A stretch of 64,000 nt of DNA from Cellulomonas fimi (lineage in GTDB: Bacteria > Actinomycetota > Actinomycetes > Actinomycetales > Cellulomonadaceae), in assembly GCF_028527925.1 (NCBI RefSeq), contig NZ_JAPESW010000023.1, positions 1 through 64,000 of the forward strand, in the 5' to 3' direction. Shown here piece by piece: positions 16,956 to 25,970 of the stretch. The position numbers and the translations under genes were made by a program. The first letter of the stretch is position 1; each line of letters begins with the position of its first letter. Under the pieces are notes generated by a model, which made no database searches, was not told the origin of the DNA, and saw only the letters and a list, made by a program, of their open reading frames with translations.

Positions 16956-17372
16956 ATGCCGAACCTCGCACGTGTCGCCCGCGTCGCCGGCCAGCTCGGC
17001 CTCGGGGCCGCGCTCCTCACCGCCGGGACGGGTCACCTGACGAACGCCCGGGAGGAGTTCCAGGCGCAGGTCCCCTCGTGGTTCCCCGCCGACCCCGACA
17101 CGGTGGTCGTCGTGTCCGGGGTCGCGGAGCTCGCCCTGGGGGCAGCGCTCGTCGGGACGTGGAAGCAGCCCGCCCGGGCGTGGGTCGGGGCCGCGGCGGC
17201 GGCGTTCTTCGTCGCGATCTTCCCGGGCAACGTCGCGCAGCTCGTCGAGCGCAAGGACGGCTTCGGGCTCGACTCCGACGCCAAGCGTGCCGCGCGGCTC
17301 GTGTTCCAGCCCGCGCTCGTCGCGTGGGCGCTCGCGGCGACGGACGCGCGCCGGCGCCTCCTCCCCCGCTGA
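16956..17372 (+). CDS. DoxX family membrane protein
   Basis: 138 residues with about four hydrophobic segments (GQLGLGAALLTAGTGHL, VVVVSGVAELALGAALVG, WVGAAAAAFFVAIFPGN, LVFQPALVAWALAA). This spacing and the GTGHL and FPGN words fit DoxX/DUF4267-like small membrane proteins. The exact role is unknown. It is divergent from the phosphodiesterase and convergent with the CobW-like gene. Confidence 0.72.
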   Translation: MPNLARVARVAGQLGLGAALLTAGTGHLTNAREEFQAQVPSWFPADPDTVVVVSGVAELALGAALVGTWKQPARAWVGAAAAAFFVAIFPGNVAQLVERKDGFGLDSDAKRAARLVFQPALVAWALAATDARRRLLPR

Positions 17373-17405
17373 GCCACCTGCCGGCCGACCGGCTCGCGGA
17401 CCCGG

Positions 17406-18524
17406 TCACGCCGGTGAGCGGTCCCCCAGCCACGGCTCGAGCACGTCCTGCCGCCCGAGCCACGGCGCGAGCCCGGCGCGGTGCTCGGCGTCGGTGGTGA
17501 GCACGTCGCCGAACGCGTCGACGAGGTCCCCCGCCCAGTCGCCGACGCCGGTGAAGACGAGCCGCGTGTCGGGCTCACGTCGTCCCCACGTCCCGAGCTG
17601 ACCGACGGACAGCTGGCCGCCCGCGCCGTCCCACACGCACACGGAGTCGGGCCGGGTCGGCACCCAGAACCGCCCCCGGCTGCGCGCGGGCACGTTCCCG
17701 AGCCGCTCGACGTGCTCGACCAGCCGCTCCGGGTGCAGCGGCCGGGCCGAGCGGAGGTCGAGCGTCCACACGCCGTGCGCCGTCGGGGCGCCGTGGTGGG
17801 GTGCGGCGTGCAGCGGGTCGGCGCGGCGGTCGGCGCGGGCCGGGTCGTGCACCCCACGGAGCAGCGCGTGCGGGTCGACGCCGTGCCGCCCGTCGACCCG
17901 TCGGCTGTCGGGCGCACGCAGGTGGTCGAGCAGGTCGGACGCGACGGGGTGCGCGTCGCGGTCACCGCCGACGAGCAGCGTGTCGACGTGCCCGACCTGC
18001 GCCGCGAGCGCCTCGCCGACCGCGCGCCGGTCGTCGTGCGTGAGCGCGAGCCCGCGCTCGGCGAGGAGGTCGTCGCCGAGCAGGTCGTCGGCGAACGTGT
18101 CGAGGTCGACGGCTGCCACGACGTCGGCGAGCCGCAGCCCGCGCGCTCCCGAGACCCCGGGGAGTCCGCCGCGGCGGCCGGAGCGCGCGAGCGCCCGGGA
18201 CACGGGCAGCGACTCGGCACCCACCGGCAGGGCGAGCACGACGGCGTCCCACCGCGGGTCGCGCGCGAGACGTTCGAGCTGCGGGACGGCGTCCTCGCGG
18301 ACGGCGCACGACAGGCACGCGTGCTCGAGCGGGACCTCGGTGTCCTCCAGGACGCCGTCTCCGCTCACGATCACGCGACGGATCCGGCCGCCGTCCTCGT
18401 CGTCGAGGATGTCGTGACGCAGGACGACGAGGCGCGGATGGTCGGTGACGAGGCCGAAGACGGTCGTGTCGCGCACGACGGGATCGACGGTCGCGAGGAC
18501 GACGAGCGGGGCGGGAGGCGTCAT
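17406..18524 (-). CDS. CobW/COG0523-like protein lacking a clear P-loop
   Basis: 372 residues. [19 protein letters not shown] corresponds to the CxCC metal-binding region of COG0523 GTPases, here reduced to CLSC. The C-terminal half ([30 protein letters not shown]) matches the CobW C-terminal domain. The N-terminus [15 protein letters not shown] has no GxxGxGKT, so GTP hydrolysis is doubtful. Its position, divergent from zinc-free ribosomal genes across a Zur-like box, suggests a zinc-starvation role. I chose ATG 18524; a GTG at 18533 is also in frame. Confidence 0.8.
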   Translation of the reverse strand: MTPPAPLVVLATVDPVVRDTTVFGLVTDHPRLVVLRHDILDDEDGGRIRRVIVSGDGVLEDTEVPLEHACLSCAVREDAVPQLERLARDPRWDAVVLALPVGAESLPVSRALARSGRRGGLPGVSGARGLRLADVVAAVDLDTFADDLLGDDLLAERGLALTHDDRRAVGEALAAQVGHVDTLLVGGDRDAHPVASDLLDHLRAPDSRRVDGRHGVDPHALLRGVHDPARADRRADPLHAAPHHGAPTAHGVWTLDLRSARPLHPERLVEHVERLGNVPARSRGRFWVPTRPDSVCVWDGAGGQLSVGQLGTWGRREPDTRLVFTGVGDWAGDLVDAFGDVLTTDAEHRAGLAPWLGRQDVLEPWLGDRSPA

Positions 18525-18546
18525 GCGGCCCACCGTACGTGTTGAC

Positions 18547-18559
18547 GAGAACGGTTATC
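18547..18559. promoter_or_regulatory. Candidate Zur box
   Basis: GAGAACGGTTATC is a near-palindrome (GA-x-AACxGTT-x-TC) of the form seen in actinobacterial Zur operators. It sits between the divergent CobW-like gene and the ribosomal paralogue operon and overlaps a TTGACG -35-like word (18542-18547). Zn-bound Zur would repress both directions. Confidence 0.68.
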
Positions 18560-18578
18560 AATACCTACGGTGACCGCC

Positions 18579-18818
18579 ATGTCCGCTCGCTGCCAGGTGC
18601 TCGGCACCACCCCCGGGTTCGGCCACGCCGTCTCCCACTCCCACCGCCGCACGAAGCGCCGGTGGGACCCGAACGTCCAGCGTCGGCGGTACGACGTGCC
18701 GTCGCTGCGCCGCCGCGTCACCCTCACGGTGTCGGCGCGCGGCATCAAGACGATCGACCGGCTCGGCATCGACGTCGTCGTGGCCCGCATGCTCGCCCGC
18801 GGGGAGCGGCTCCGATGA
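18579..18818 (+). CDS. rpmB: Ribosomal protein L28 paralogue (bL28)
   Basis: 79 residues. [20 protein letters not shown] followed by [14 protein letters not shown] is the L28 signature. The single Cys and absence of a full CxxC...CxxC set mark it as a zinc-independent form. ATG 18579 is chosen; a GTG at 18570 is in frame. First gene of a six-gene overlapping operon behind the Zur-like box, expected to be expressed when zinc is scarce. Confidence 0.93.
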   Translation: MSARCQVLGTTPGFGHAVSHSHRRTKRRWDPNVQRRRYDVPSLRRRVTLTVSARGIKTIDRLGIDVVVARMLARGERLR

Positions 18819-18988
18819 GCGGCGCCCGCCGCGCCGACCTGCGGCCCGTCATCAAGCTCCGCTCGACCGCGGGCACCGGGTTCACGTACGTGACGCGCAA
18901 GAACCGGCGCAACGACCCCGACCGCCTCGTGCTGCGCAAGTTCGACCCCGTCGTGCGGCGCCACGTCGACTTCCGCGAGGAGCGCTGA
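18815..18988 (+). CDS. rpmG: Ribosomal protein L33 paralogue (bL33), zinc-free form
   Basis: 57 residues: [20 protein letters not shown] and [19 protein letters not shown]. The CxxC pairs of zinc-binding L33 are absent. ATG 18815 overlaps the rpmB stop (ATGA), so translation is coupled. Confidence 0.93.
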   Translation: MSGARRADLRPVIKLRSTAGTGFTYVTRKNRRNDPDRLVLRKFDPVVRRHVDFREER

Positions 18989-19293
18989 TGGCCAAGACGA
19001 GCAAGATCGCCCGCGACGCGCAGCGCCGGGAGGTCGTCGCCCGGTACGCCGAGCGCCGCGCGGAGCTCAAGCGCGCGTCCGTCGACCCCACCCGCACGCC
19101 CGAGCAGCGCGCGACGGCGATGGCGGCGCTGCACGCCCTCCCCCGCGACGCCTCCCCGGTGCGGCTGCGCAACCGCGACGTCGTCGACGGCCGCCCGCGC
19201 GGCTACTGGCGGACGTTCGGGCTGTCCCGTGTCCGCCTGCGCGAGCTGGCCCATCGCGGCGAGCTGCCCGGCGTCACGAAGTCCAGCTGGTGA
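18988..19293 (+). CDS. rpsN: Ribosomal protein S14 paralogue (uS14), zinc-free form
   Basis: 101 residues, the long C-minus type: [20 protein letters not shown] and [20 protein letters not shown], with [20 protein letters not shown] at the end. No zinc-binding cysteines. ATG 18988 shares its A with the rpmG stop (TGATG). Confidence 0.95.
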   Translation: MAKTSKIARDAQRREVVARYAERRAELKRASVDPTRTPEQRATAMAALHALPRDASPVRLRNRDVVDGRPRGYWRTFGLSRVRLRELAHRGELPGVTKSSW

Positions 19294-19336
19294 CCCGCCC
19301 CCGACTCCGACCCCGACCCCGACAGGAGAGCCGTCC

Positions 19337-19612
19337 GTGAAGAAGGACCTCCACCCCGACTACCACCCCGTCGTCTTCCGCGACGCCTCCGCCGACTTCG
19401 CGTTCCTCACGCGCTCGACGGCGACCTCCACGAAGACCGTCGAGTGGTCCGACGGGAACACCTACCCCGTGATCGACGTCGAGATCTCCTCGGCGAGCCA
19501 CCCCTTCTACACCGGCACCGCGCGCGTCGTGGACACCGCGGGCCGCGTCGAGAAGTTCCGCCGCCGCTACGGCCGCCCGGCCGAGCCGCCCGCCTCCGAG
19601 GAGTCCCGATGA
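19337..19612 (+). CDS. rpmE2: Ribosomal protein L31 type B (bL31B)
   Basis: 91 residues. Begins [20 protein letters not shown], then [20 protein letters not shown] and SHPFYTG, all diagnostic of type B L31, which lacks the CxxC of type A. GTG 19337 follows ACAGGAGAG. Type B L31 is a classic Zur-repressed replacement. Confidence 0.95.
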   Translation: MKKDLHPDYHPVVFRDASADFAFLTRSTATSTKTVEWSDGNTYPVIDVEISSASHPFYTGTARVVDTAGRVEKFRRRYGRPAEPPASEESR

Positions 19613-19731
19613 AGGTCCGCGCGTCGCTCGCGTCGCTCAAGAAGAAGGACGGCTCGATCGTCGTCCGGCGCCGCGGGAAGACCTACGTGATCAACAAGCG
19701 CAACCCGCGGTGGAAGGCGAGGCAGGGCTGA
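19609..19731 (+). CDS. rpmJ: Ribosomal protein L36 paralogue (bL36), zinc-free form
   Basis: 40 residues: [20 protein letters not shown], then [18 protein letters not shown]. The Cys-Cys-Cys-His zinc ligands of standard L36 are missing. ATG 19609 overlaps the L31B stop (ATGA). Confidence 0.93.
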   Translation: MKVRASLASLKKKDGSIVVRRRGKTYVINKRNPRWKARQG

Positions 19732-19901
19732 TGGCCGTCCCCAAGCGCCGGCTCAGCCGTGCCCGGACGCGCGCGCGTCGCTCGCAGTGGAAGGCGAGCG
19801 AGCCCGCGCTCGTGCCCGTGACGGTCGACGGCCGCACGGTGCACGTCCCGCGCCGGCTGGTCCGCGCAGTCGAGCGCGGACTCCTCCGCCTCGACCTCTG
19901 A
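19731..19901 (+). CDS. rpmF: Ribosomal protein L32 paralogue (bL32), zinc-free form
   Basis: 56 residues. [20 protein letters not shown] is the L32 N-terminus. The C-terminal part [20 protein letters not shown] has lost both CxxC knuckles of the usual zinc ribbon. It overlaps rpmJ by one base (TGATG) and ends seven bases before the convergent MATE gene. Confidence 0.9.
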   Translation: MAVPKRRLSRARTRARRSQWKASEPALVPVTVDGRTVHVPRRLVRAVERGLLRLDL

Positions 19902-19908
19902 GCCGCGC

Positions 19909-21453
19909 TCAGTCGCGGGCGCCGCAGGGGTCGTGCGCCGCCGCGTCCTCGGCCCGGCTGTCGAGCACGACGCCGGACGGGTCGACGAGCGTCGGCTCCT
20001 CCGGCGCGGGCCGCGGCGACGGCAGCGCGTCGACGTCCGGCACGACCGACTCGAGCACAGCCGACCCCTCGGCGGGCCCGTCGGCGACGAGCGTCGTCGG
20101 CACCTCGCCGACCCCCGTGACCGGCTGCTGCGCGAGCCGGCGCGCGGCGGCGACGTAGGCCGGGACCAGCAGGGCGACCGCGCCGACCCATGCGAGCGGG
20201 TTGCCCCACACGACCCCGTCGTACCCGTACGACGCACCGAGGACGACGGCGGCACCGACGCGGCAGACGAGCTCGATCACGCCCGTGACGGTCGGCACGA
20301 CGGTCTGCCCGAGGCCCTGCAGGGCGCCGCGCAGCACGAACAGCACGCCGAGCACGACGTAGAGCAGCCCGTTGACGAGCAGCAGGTGCGCGGCCATCCC
20401 GACGACGGTCTCCTCGCCCTCACCGACGAAAAGCCGCACGATCGCGCCGCCGCCGGCGACGAGCACGGCGCCGATCAGCACCGACCCGACGACCGACATC
20501 CACGCCGCCTGGACGACGCCGTGACGGATCCGGTCGGGGCGCCCGCCGCCGAGGTTCTGCGCGACGAACGTCGACACCGCGAGGCCGAGCGACGCGAGCA
20601 GCGCGACGGCGAGCCCGTCGACGCGCGCGGCCGTCGTGTAGGCGGCGACGGCGTCGGACCCGAGCTCGTTGAGCCGGACCTGCACCGCGAGCGTGCCGAT
20701 CGCGATGATCGACGCCTGGAAGCCCATGGGCAGGCCGAGCCGCAGGTGCAGGCGCAGCTCTTCGCCCGTGACGCGCCAGTCGGCGCGGTGGACGCGCAGG
20801 ACGGGCACGCGCCGACGGACGTGGTCGAGGCACAGCGCGACGGACACCCCCTGCGCCACGACGGTCGACAGCGCGGCGCCACCGACGCCCCAGTCGAGCC
20901 ACGCGACGGCGGCGACGACGAGCGCGATGTTGAGCAGGCAGCTCACCGTGAGGAACACGAGCGGGGTGCGCGAGTCGCCGATCGCGCGGATCACGGCGGA
21001 CAGGAAGTTGAAGAACATCATCGTGCTCGCGCCGAGGAAGCTGATGACCGCGAACGTCGTCGCCTGCGGCAGCAGCTCCTCGGGCGTCTGCAGCAGGCGC
21101 AGCGCGGGTGCGGCGAGCAGCGGCGCGACGACGGTGAGCACGAGGCTCGTGACGCCCGAGAGGACTGCACCGGCCGCGACAGAGCGGCGCACGGCGTGGT
21201 GGTCGCCCGCGCCGAACGCCTGCGCGGTGGGGATGGCGAAGCCGTTCGTCATGCCCCAGGCGAAGCCGAGCAGGAGGAACAGCAGCGCACCGGTGGCGCC
21301 GACGGCGGCGAGCGCGTCGACGCCGAGGATGCGGCCGACGACCATCGCGTCGGCGGCCTGGTAGAGCTGCTGGACGACGTTGCCGACGAGCAGCGGGACG
21401 GCGAAGACGAGGATGACGCGCCAGGGGCGACCGGCGGTGAGGACCTTGGGCAC
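19909..21453 (-). CDS. MATE family efflux transporter
   Basis: 514 residues with twelve hydrophobic segments. Hallmarks are VLTAGRPWRVILVFAVPLLV, QQLYQAADAMVVGRILG at the first helices, and matching FVAQNLGGGRPDR and LGSDAVAAYTTAARV in the second half. A soluble tail of about 75 residues follows the last helix. It exports drugs or metabolites by H+ or Na+ antiport; the substrate is unknown. GTG 21453 is the start. A perfect palindrome lies 76 bases upstream. Confidence 0.92.
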   Translation of the reverse strand: MPKVLTAGRPWRVILVFAVPLLVGNVVQQLYQAADAMVVGRILGVDALAAVGATGALLFLLLGFAWGMTNGFAIPTAQAFGAGDHHAVRRSVAAGAVLSGVTSLVLTVVAPLLAAPALRLLQTPEELLPQATTFAVISFLGASTMMFFNFLSAVIRAIGDSRTPLVFLTVSCLLNIALVVAAVAWLDWGVGGAALSTVVAQGVSVALCLDHVRRRVPVLRVHRADWRVTGEELRLHLRLGLPMGFQASIIAIGTLAVQVRLNELGSDAVAAYTTAARVDGLAVALLASLGLAVSTFVAQNLGGGRPDRIRHGVVQAAWMSVVGSVLIGAVLVAGGGAIVRLFVGEGEETVVGMAAHLLLVNGLLYVVLGVLFVLRGALQGLGQTVVPTVTGVIELVCRVGAAVVLGASYGYDGVVWGNPLAWVGAVALLVPAYVAAARRLAQQPVTGVGEVPTTLVADGPAEGSAVLESVVPDVDALPSPRPAPEEPTLVDPSGVVLDSRAEDAAAHDPCGARD

Positions 21454-21528
21454 AGCGATTCCCGGGACAGGAGTGGGCGGGCTGGGGAGGAGCGCGGTGG
21501 TCGGGTCATGCCGGTCGCGTCAGGGCTC

Positions 21529-21546
21529 GATCGTATCGATACGATC
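21529..21546. promoter_or_regulatory. Perfect 18-bp palindrome, candidate operator of the MATE gene
   Basis: GATCGTATCGATACGATC is fully self-complementary. Its place upstream of the MATE start suggests a TetR, MarR or PadR-type repressor site. No regulator gene is adjacent. Confidence 0.6.
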
Positions 21547-21605
21547 CCGCGAGCACGAATCGATTTGATCGACCTCACCCGTCCCTCGAACGGCTTTCAC
21601 CCGAC

Positions 21606-21623
21606 TGGGGGAAGCGCTCCCCT
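21606..21623. promoter_or_regulatory. Candidate LacI/CelR-type operator upstream of chvE
   Basis: GGGGGAAGCGCTCCCC contains the AGCGCT core with G-rich and C-rich flanks, close to the actinobacterial CelR site (TGGGAGCGCTCCCA) but with one extra A on the left. It lies about 225 bases before chvE. Confidence 0.4.
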
Positions 21624-21847
21624 CCGAGGCCGCGGCGAGCCCGGACCGTTATGGATTCGAAACCCAAAATCAGAAGTGCCCGCTTGACTTCGGTTCTCGA
21701 ACACAGGACCGTGGTGCGTGCTGCCGGGCGCTGTCGCCCGACGACCAGGCCCCACGGGGGACCGCGCAGCGAGCGGGTCGCTCCCGCGGTTCGACAACCC
21801 AGGCACGCCCCAGAGGCGGCCGTCTCAACGACGAGAAGGAGTGGACG

Positions 21848-23005
21848 ATGCGACGCAAGATCTCCATCGCCGCCATCGGCGCAACGCTGGCCCTCGGGCT
21901 CGCGGCATGCTCCGGCGGTGGTGCCGGGAGCACGGACGACTCGACGAGCGGTGGCGGCGAGGGCGGCGAGGGCCAGCTCGTCGGCGTGGCGATGCCCACG
22001 CAGACCTCCGAGCGCTGGATCGCCGACGGCGACGCGGTCAAGGAGGGCCTCGAGGCCGCCGGCTACGAGGTCGACCTCCAGTACGGCAACGACGACATCC
22101 CGACGCAGCAGTCGCAGATCGACCAGATGATCACCAAGGGCGCCAAGCTCCTGATCGTCGCCTCGATCGACGGCACCGCGCTCGCCAACCAGCTGCAGGC
22201 CGCGGCCGACGCGGGCATCCCCGTCATCGCGTACGACCGCCTCATCCGCGACAGCGAGAACGTCGACTTCTACGTCACGTTCGACAACTACAACGTCGGT
22301 GTGCAGCAGGCGACCTCGCTGCTCGTGGGCCTCGGTGTCCTCGACGAGGACGGCGTCGCCGTCCCCGACGTCGCGGGCCCGTTCAACGTCGAGCTCTTCG
22401 CGGGCTCGCTGGACGACAACAACGCGCACTTCTTCTGGCAGGGCGCGATGGACACGCTCGAGCCCTACATCGAGGACGGCGTCATCACCGTCCCGTCGGG
22501 CCAGACGGACATCGACCAGGCGGCGACGCTGCGCTGGCAGCAGGAGACCGCGCAGAAGCGCATGGAGGACCTCCTGACCTCCACGTACGGCGGCGGCACC
22601 AAGCTCCACGGCGTGCTCTCCCCGTACGACGGCCTGTCGCGCGGCATCATCACGGCGCTGCAGAACGCGGGCTACGGCCCGACGCGCACCGCCGCCAACC
22701 CGATGCCGGTCGTGACCGGCCAGGACGCCGAGATCGCGTCGGTCAAGCTCATCCAGGACGACGTCCAGTTCTCGACGATCTTCAAGGACACGCGCAAGCT
22801 CGCCGAGCAGGCCGTCTCCTCCGCCGAGGAGTTCCTCGCCGGTGAGACGCCCGAGTCGAACGACAAGGACACCTACGACAACGGCGTGAAGGTCGTGCCG
22901 TCGTACCTCCTCGAGTCGGACATCGTCTACGCGAACAACATCCAGGCGCTGCTGATCGACTCCGGCTACTGGACGGCCGAGCAGGTGGAGAAGGGTCAGG
23001 CCTGA
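21848..23005 (+). CDS. chvE: Multiple-monosaccharide ABC transporter, substrate-binding lipoprotein
   Basis: 385 residues. Lipoprotein signal with lipobox LGLAACSGG, then a Gly/Ser linker and a periplasmic-binding-protein fold of the sugar type ([40 protein letters not shown]). These words match ChvE, which binds several aldoses. ATG 21848 has AAGGAG six bases upstream. First gene of an ABC operon with mmsA and mmsB. The true sugar is inferred only from the family. Confidence 0.92.
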   Translation: MRRKISIAAIGATLALGLAACSGGGAGSTDDSTSGGGEGGEGQLVGVAMPTQTSERWIADGDAVKEGLEAAGYEVDLQYGNDDIPTQQSQIDQMITKGAKLLIVASIDGTALANQLQAAADAGIPVIAYDRLIRDSENVDFYVTFDNYNVGVQQATSLLVGLGVLDEDGVAVPDVAGPFNVELFAGSLDDNNAHFFWQGAMDTLEPYIEDGVITVPSGQTDIDQAATLRWQQETAQKRMEDLLTSTYGGGTKLHGVLSPYDGLSRGIITALQNAGYGPTRTAANPMPVVTGQDAEIASVKLIQDDVQFSTIFKDTRKLAEQAVSSAEEFLAGETPESNDKDTYDNGVKVVPSYLLESDIVYANNIQALLIDSGYWTAEQVEKGQA

Positions 23006-23121
23006 CCTTCCACCCGCGGGTCACGCCGGACACCGCGGCCGGTCGGCGCCCCCACGAGGGCGCCGGCCGGCCCGGCCGGCGGGCCCACGCCACGAGCAAC
23101 CAGAGAGGCGGTCGGACGCGG

Positions 23122-24657
23122 ATGAGCACCATCCTCGAGATGCAGTCGATCACCAAGACGTTCCCTGGGGTCAAGGCCCTCCAGGACGTCAACCTCGTCG
23201 TCGAGCGCGGTGAGATCCACGCGATCTGCGGGGAGAACGGCGCCGGCAAGTCGACGCTGATGAAGGTCCTGTCGGGCGTCTACCCGCACGGCACCTACGA
23301 CGGTCGGATCCTGTTCGAGGGCGAGGAGGTCGCCTTCGGGTCGATCAACGACTCCGAGGACAAGGGCATCGTCATCATCCACCAGGAGCTCGCCCTGGTC
23401 CCCTACCTGTCGGTCGCCGAGAACATCTTCCTCGGCAACGAGCAGCGCGGCGCCGGCGGCCTCATCGACTGGAACCGCACGAACGCCGAGGCCGCCCAGC
23501 TCCTCGCCCGCGTCGGCCTCGACGAGCTCCCCGTGACGCCCGTCGGCCAGCTCGGCGTCGGCAAGCAGCAGCTCATCGAGATCGCCAAGGCGCTGTCGAA
23601 GAAGGTCAAGCTCCTCATCCTCGACGAGCCGACCGCCGCGCTGAACGACAACGACTCCGAGCACCTGCTCGAGCTGCTGCGCCAGCTCAAGGACCACGGC
23701 ATCACCTCGATCATGATCAGCCACAAGCTGAACGAGATCGCCGAGATCGCCGACTCCACGACGATCATCCGTGACGGCAGGACCATCGAGACGCTGAACA
23801 TGAAGCGCGACGGCGTCACGCAGGACCGGATCATCCGCGGCATGGTCGGCCGCGACCTCGAGCACCGCTACCCCCCGCACGAGTCGACCCCCGGCGAGGA
23901 GGTGCTGCGGGTGGAGGACTGGACCGTCCACCACCCGACGCAGCCCGACCGCGTGGTCGTCGACAACGCCTCGTTCTCCGTGCGCGCCGGCGAGATCATC
24001 GGCATCGCCGGGCTCATGGGCGCCGGTCGCACCGAGCTCGCGATGAGCCTGTTCGGCCAGACCTACGGCAGCCACATCAGCGGCCGCGTCTACCTGCGCG
24101 GCGAGGAGATCCGCACCCGCAGCGTCGACGAGGCGATCGGGCACGGCATCGCGTACGCGACCGAGGACCGCAAGAAGTACGGCCTCAACCTCATCGAGGA
24201 CATCCGCACCAACATCTCCGCCGCGAGCCTGCGCAAGCTGTCGCGCCTCGGCTTCGTCAACGGCAACGAGGAGATCAAGGTCGCGGAGGACTACCGCAAG
24301 TCCATGAACATCAAGAGCCCGACCGTCATGGCGCTCACCGGGAAGCTCTCCGGAGGCAACCAGCAGAAGGTCGTCCTCTCCAAGTGGATCTACACCGACC
24401 CGGACGTGCTGATCCTCGACGAGCCGACGCGCGGGATCGACGTCGGCGCGAAGTACGAGATCTACACGATCATCAACCGGCTCGCGGACCAGGGGAAGGC
24501 GATCGTCGTCATCTCCTCGGAGCTGCCCGAGCTGCTCGGCATCTGCGACCGGATCTACACCCTGGCGTTCGGCCGGGTCACCGGTCAGCTGCCCCGCGGC
24601 GAGGCCACCCAGGAGAGCCTCATGGAGCTCATGACCAAGGAAAGGGAGAACGCCTGA
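23122..24657 (+). CDS. mmsA: Multiple-monosaccharide ABC transporter, ATP-binding protein
   Basis: 511 residues with two ABC ATPase domains, as in AraG/XylG/GguA. The first (about 1-240) has Walker [10 protein letters not shown] and Walker [12 protein letters not shown]. The second has the degenerate Walker [11 protein letters not shown] expected for this family, signature LSGGNQQKV and [14 protein letters not shown]. It drives uptake of sugars delivered by ChvE through MmsB. ATG 23122; it overlaps mmsB by one base (TGATG). Confidence 0.95.
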   Translation: MSTILEMQSITKTFPGVKALQDVNLVVERGEIHAICGENGAGKSTLMKVLSGVYPHGTYDGRILFEGEEVAFGSINDSEDKGIVIIHQELALVPYLSVAENIFLGNEQRGAGGLIDWNRTNAEAAQLLARVGLDELPVTPVGQLGVGKQQLIEIAKALSKKVKLLILDEPTAALNDNDSEHLLELLRQLKDHGITSIMISHKLNEIAEIADSTTIIRDGRTIETLNMKRDGVTQDRIIRGMVGRDLEHRYPPHESTPGEEVLRVEDWTVHHPTQPDRVVVDNASFSVRAGEIIGIAGLMGAGRTELAMSLFGQTYGSHISGRVYLRGEEIRTRSVDEAIGHGIAYATEDRKKYGLNLIEDIRTNISAASLRKLSRLGFVNGNEEIKVAEDYRKSMNIKSPTVMALTGKLSGGNQQKVVLSKWIYTDPDVLILDEPTRGIDVGAKYEIYTIINRLADQGKAIVVISSELPELLGICDRIYTLAFGRVTGQLPRGEATQESLMELMTKERENA

Positions 24658-25838
24658 TGACTGCGGTCGCGGGTCTCAAGGACATCTTCACGCGCAACCT
24701 GCGCACGAGCGGCATCTACATCGCGTTCGTCGCCATCATCGGGCTCTTCACCATCCTCACGGACGGCATGCTGCTGAGCCCGGGCAACATCACCAACATC
24801 GTCCTGCAGTACTCCTACATCCTGATCCTGGCCATCGGCATGGTCATCGTGATCATCGCGGGGCACATCGACCTCTCGGTCGGGTCGGTGGTGGCGCTCA
24901 CCGGAGCCGTCTCGGCCGTCGTCGTCATCCAGAACGGCGGCGACTGGTGGCTCGGCGTCCTCGCCGCGCTCGCCGTCGGCCTGCTGGTCGGCGCCTGGCA
25001 GGGCTTCTGGGTCGCGTACGTCGGGATCCCGGCGTTCATCGTGACGCTGGCCGGCATGCTGCTGTTCCGCGGCATGACGCTGCAGGTGCTCGACAACATC
25101 TCGCTGTCGCCGTTCCCGGCCGAGTACCAGAAGATCGCCGGCGGCTTCCTCAACGGCATCCTCGGCGGTCAGGGCTTCGACGTCTTCACGCTCGTGATCT
25201 TCGCGCTCGCGATCGTCGGCTACGCCTTCAGCCAGTTCCGCGCCCGCCAGGCCCGCATCAAGTACCAGCAGACCGTCGAGTCGTTCCCGCTGTTCGTGCT
25301 CAAGCTGGTGCTCATCGCGGCCGTCGTCATGGCGTTCGCCTACCAGCTGTCGCGCAGCCGCGGCCTGCCGATCGTGCTCATCATCCTCGGCGTCCTGATC
25401 CTGACCTACCAGATCATCACGACGAAGACGGTGTTCGGCCGCCACGTCTACGCGATCGGTGGCAACCTGCACGCCGCCGAGCTGTCGGGCGTCAAGGTCA
25501 AGAAGATCAACTTCTGGATCTTCGTGAACATGGGCTTCCTCGCCTCGGTCGCCGGCGTCGTGTACTCGTCGCGCTCCAACGGCGCCCAGCCCGCCGCGGG
25601 CAACATGTTCGAGCTCGACGCGATCGCCGCGTGCTTCATCGGCGGCGCGTCCACCACCGGTGGTGTCGGCCGGGTCACCGGCGCGATGGTCGGTGGTCTG
25701 ATCATGGGCGTCATGTCGAACGGCATGCAGCTCATGGGCATCGACCAGTCGGTGCAGCAGATGGTCAAGGGCCTCGTGCTCCTGCTCGCCGTCGCGTTCG
25801 ACATCTACAACAAGCGCCGCGCGGGCGCCGCTCGCTGA
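24657..25838 (+). CDS. mmsB: Multiple-monosaccharide ABC transporter, permease
   Basis: 393 residues, longer than RbsC-type permeases, as usual for GguB/MmsB. It has about ten or more hydrophobic segments. Family motifs include IIAGHIDLSVGSVVALTGAV, VTLAGMLLFRGMTL and IGGNLHAAELSGVKVKK, then ACFIGGASTTGGVGRVTGAM. It is translationally coupled to mmsA and followed by a hairpin terminator. Confidence 0.95.
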   Translation: MTAVAGLKDIFTRNLRTSGIYIAFVAIIGLFTILTDGMLLSPGNITNIVLQYSYILILAIGMVIVIIAGHIDLSVGSVVALTGAVSAVVVIQNGGDWWLGVLAALAVGLLVGAWQGFWVAYVGIPAFIVTLAGMLLFRGMTLQVLDNISLSPFPAEYQKIAGGFLNGILGGQGFDVFTLVIFALAIVGYAFSQFRARQARIKYQQTVESFPLFVLKLVLIAAVVMAFAYQLSRSRGLPIVLIILGVLILTYQIITTKTVFGRHVYAIGGNLHAAELSGVKVKKINFWIFVNMGFLASVAGVVYSSRSNGAQPAAGNMFELDAIAACFIGGASTTGGVGRVTGAMVGGLIMGVMSNGMQLMGIDQSVQQMVKGLVLLLAVAFDIYNKRRAGAAR

Positions 25839-25847
25839 TCGCGCACC

Positions 25848-25888
25848 GGCCGGGTCCCGGCGGCGTCCGTCGCCGCGGGGGCCCGGCC
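25848..25888 (+). terminator. Terminator of the sugar ABC operon
   Basis: GGCCGGGTCCCGGCGGCG (25848-25865) pairs with CGCCGCGGGGGCCCGGCC (25871-25888), with a few mismatches, 10 bases after the mmsB stop. Confidence 0.65.
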
Positions 25889-25970
25889 TTCGCACACACA
25901 TCCGACTTCCGGCCTACCGACGCGTTCGTGCTGGCCAGGTAGTCTCTGCCGCGTGAGAGGACGGTAGGCG

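Larger units (their letters stand above)
21454..21847. other. Divergent regulatory region between MATE and sugar ABC genes
   Basis: 394 bases without a gene. Contents seen: the perfect palindrome at 21529-21546, an AATCGATT word at 21558-21565, the AGCGCT-centred site at 21606-21623, an AT-rich patch near 21645-21680 and a TTGACT (21684-21689) that could be the -35 for chvE. No matching -10 is clear. Confidence 0.5.
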
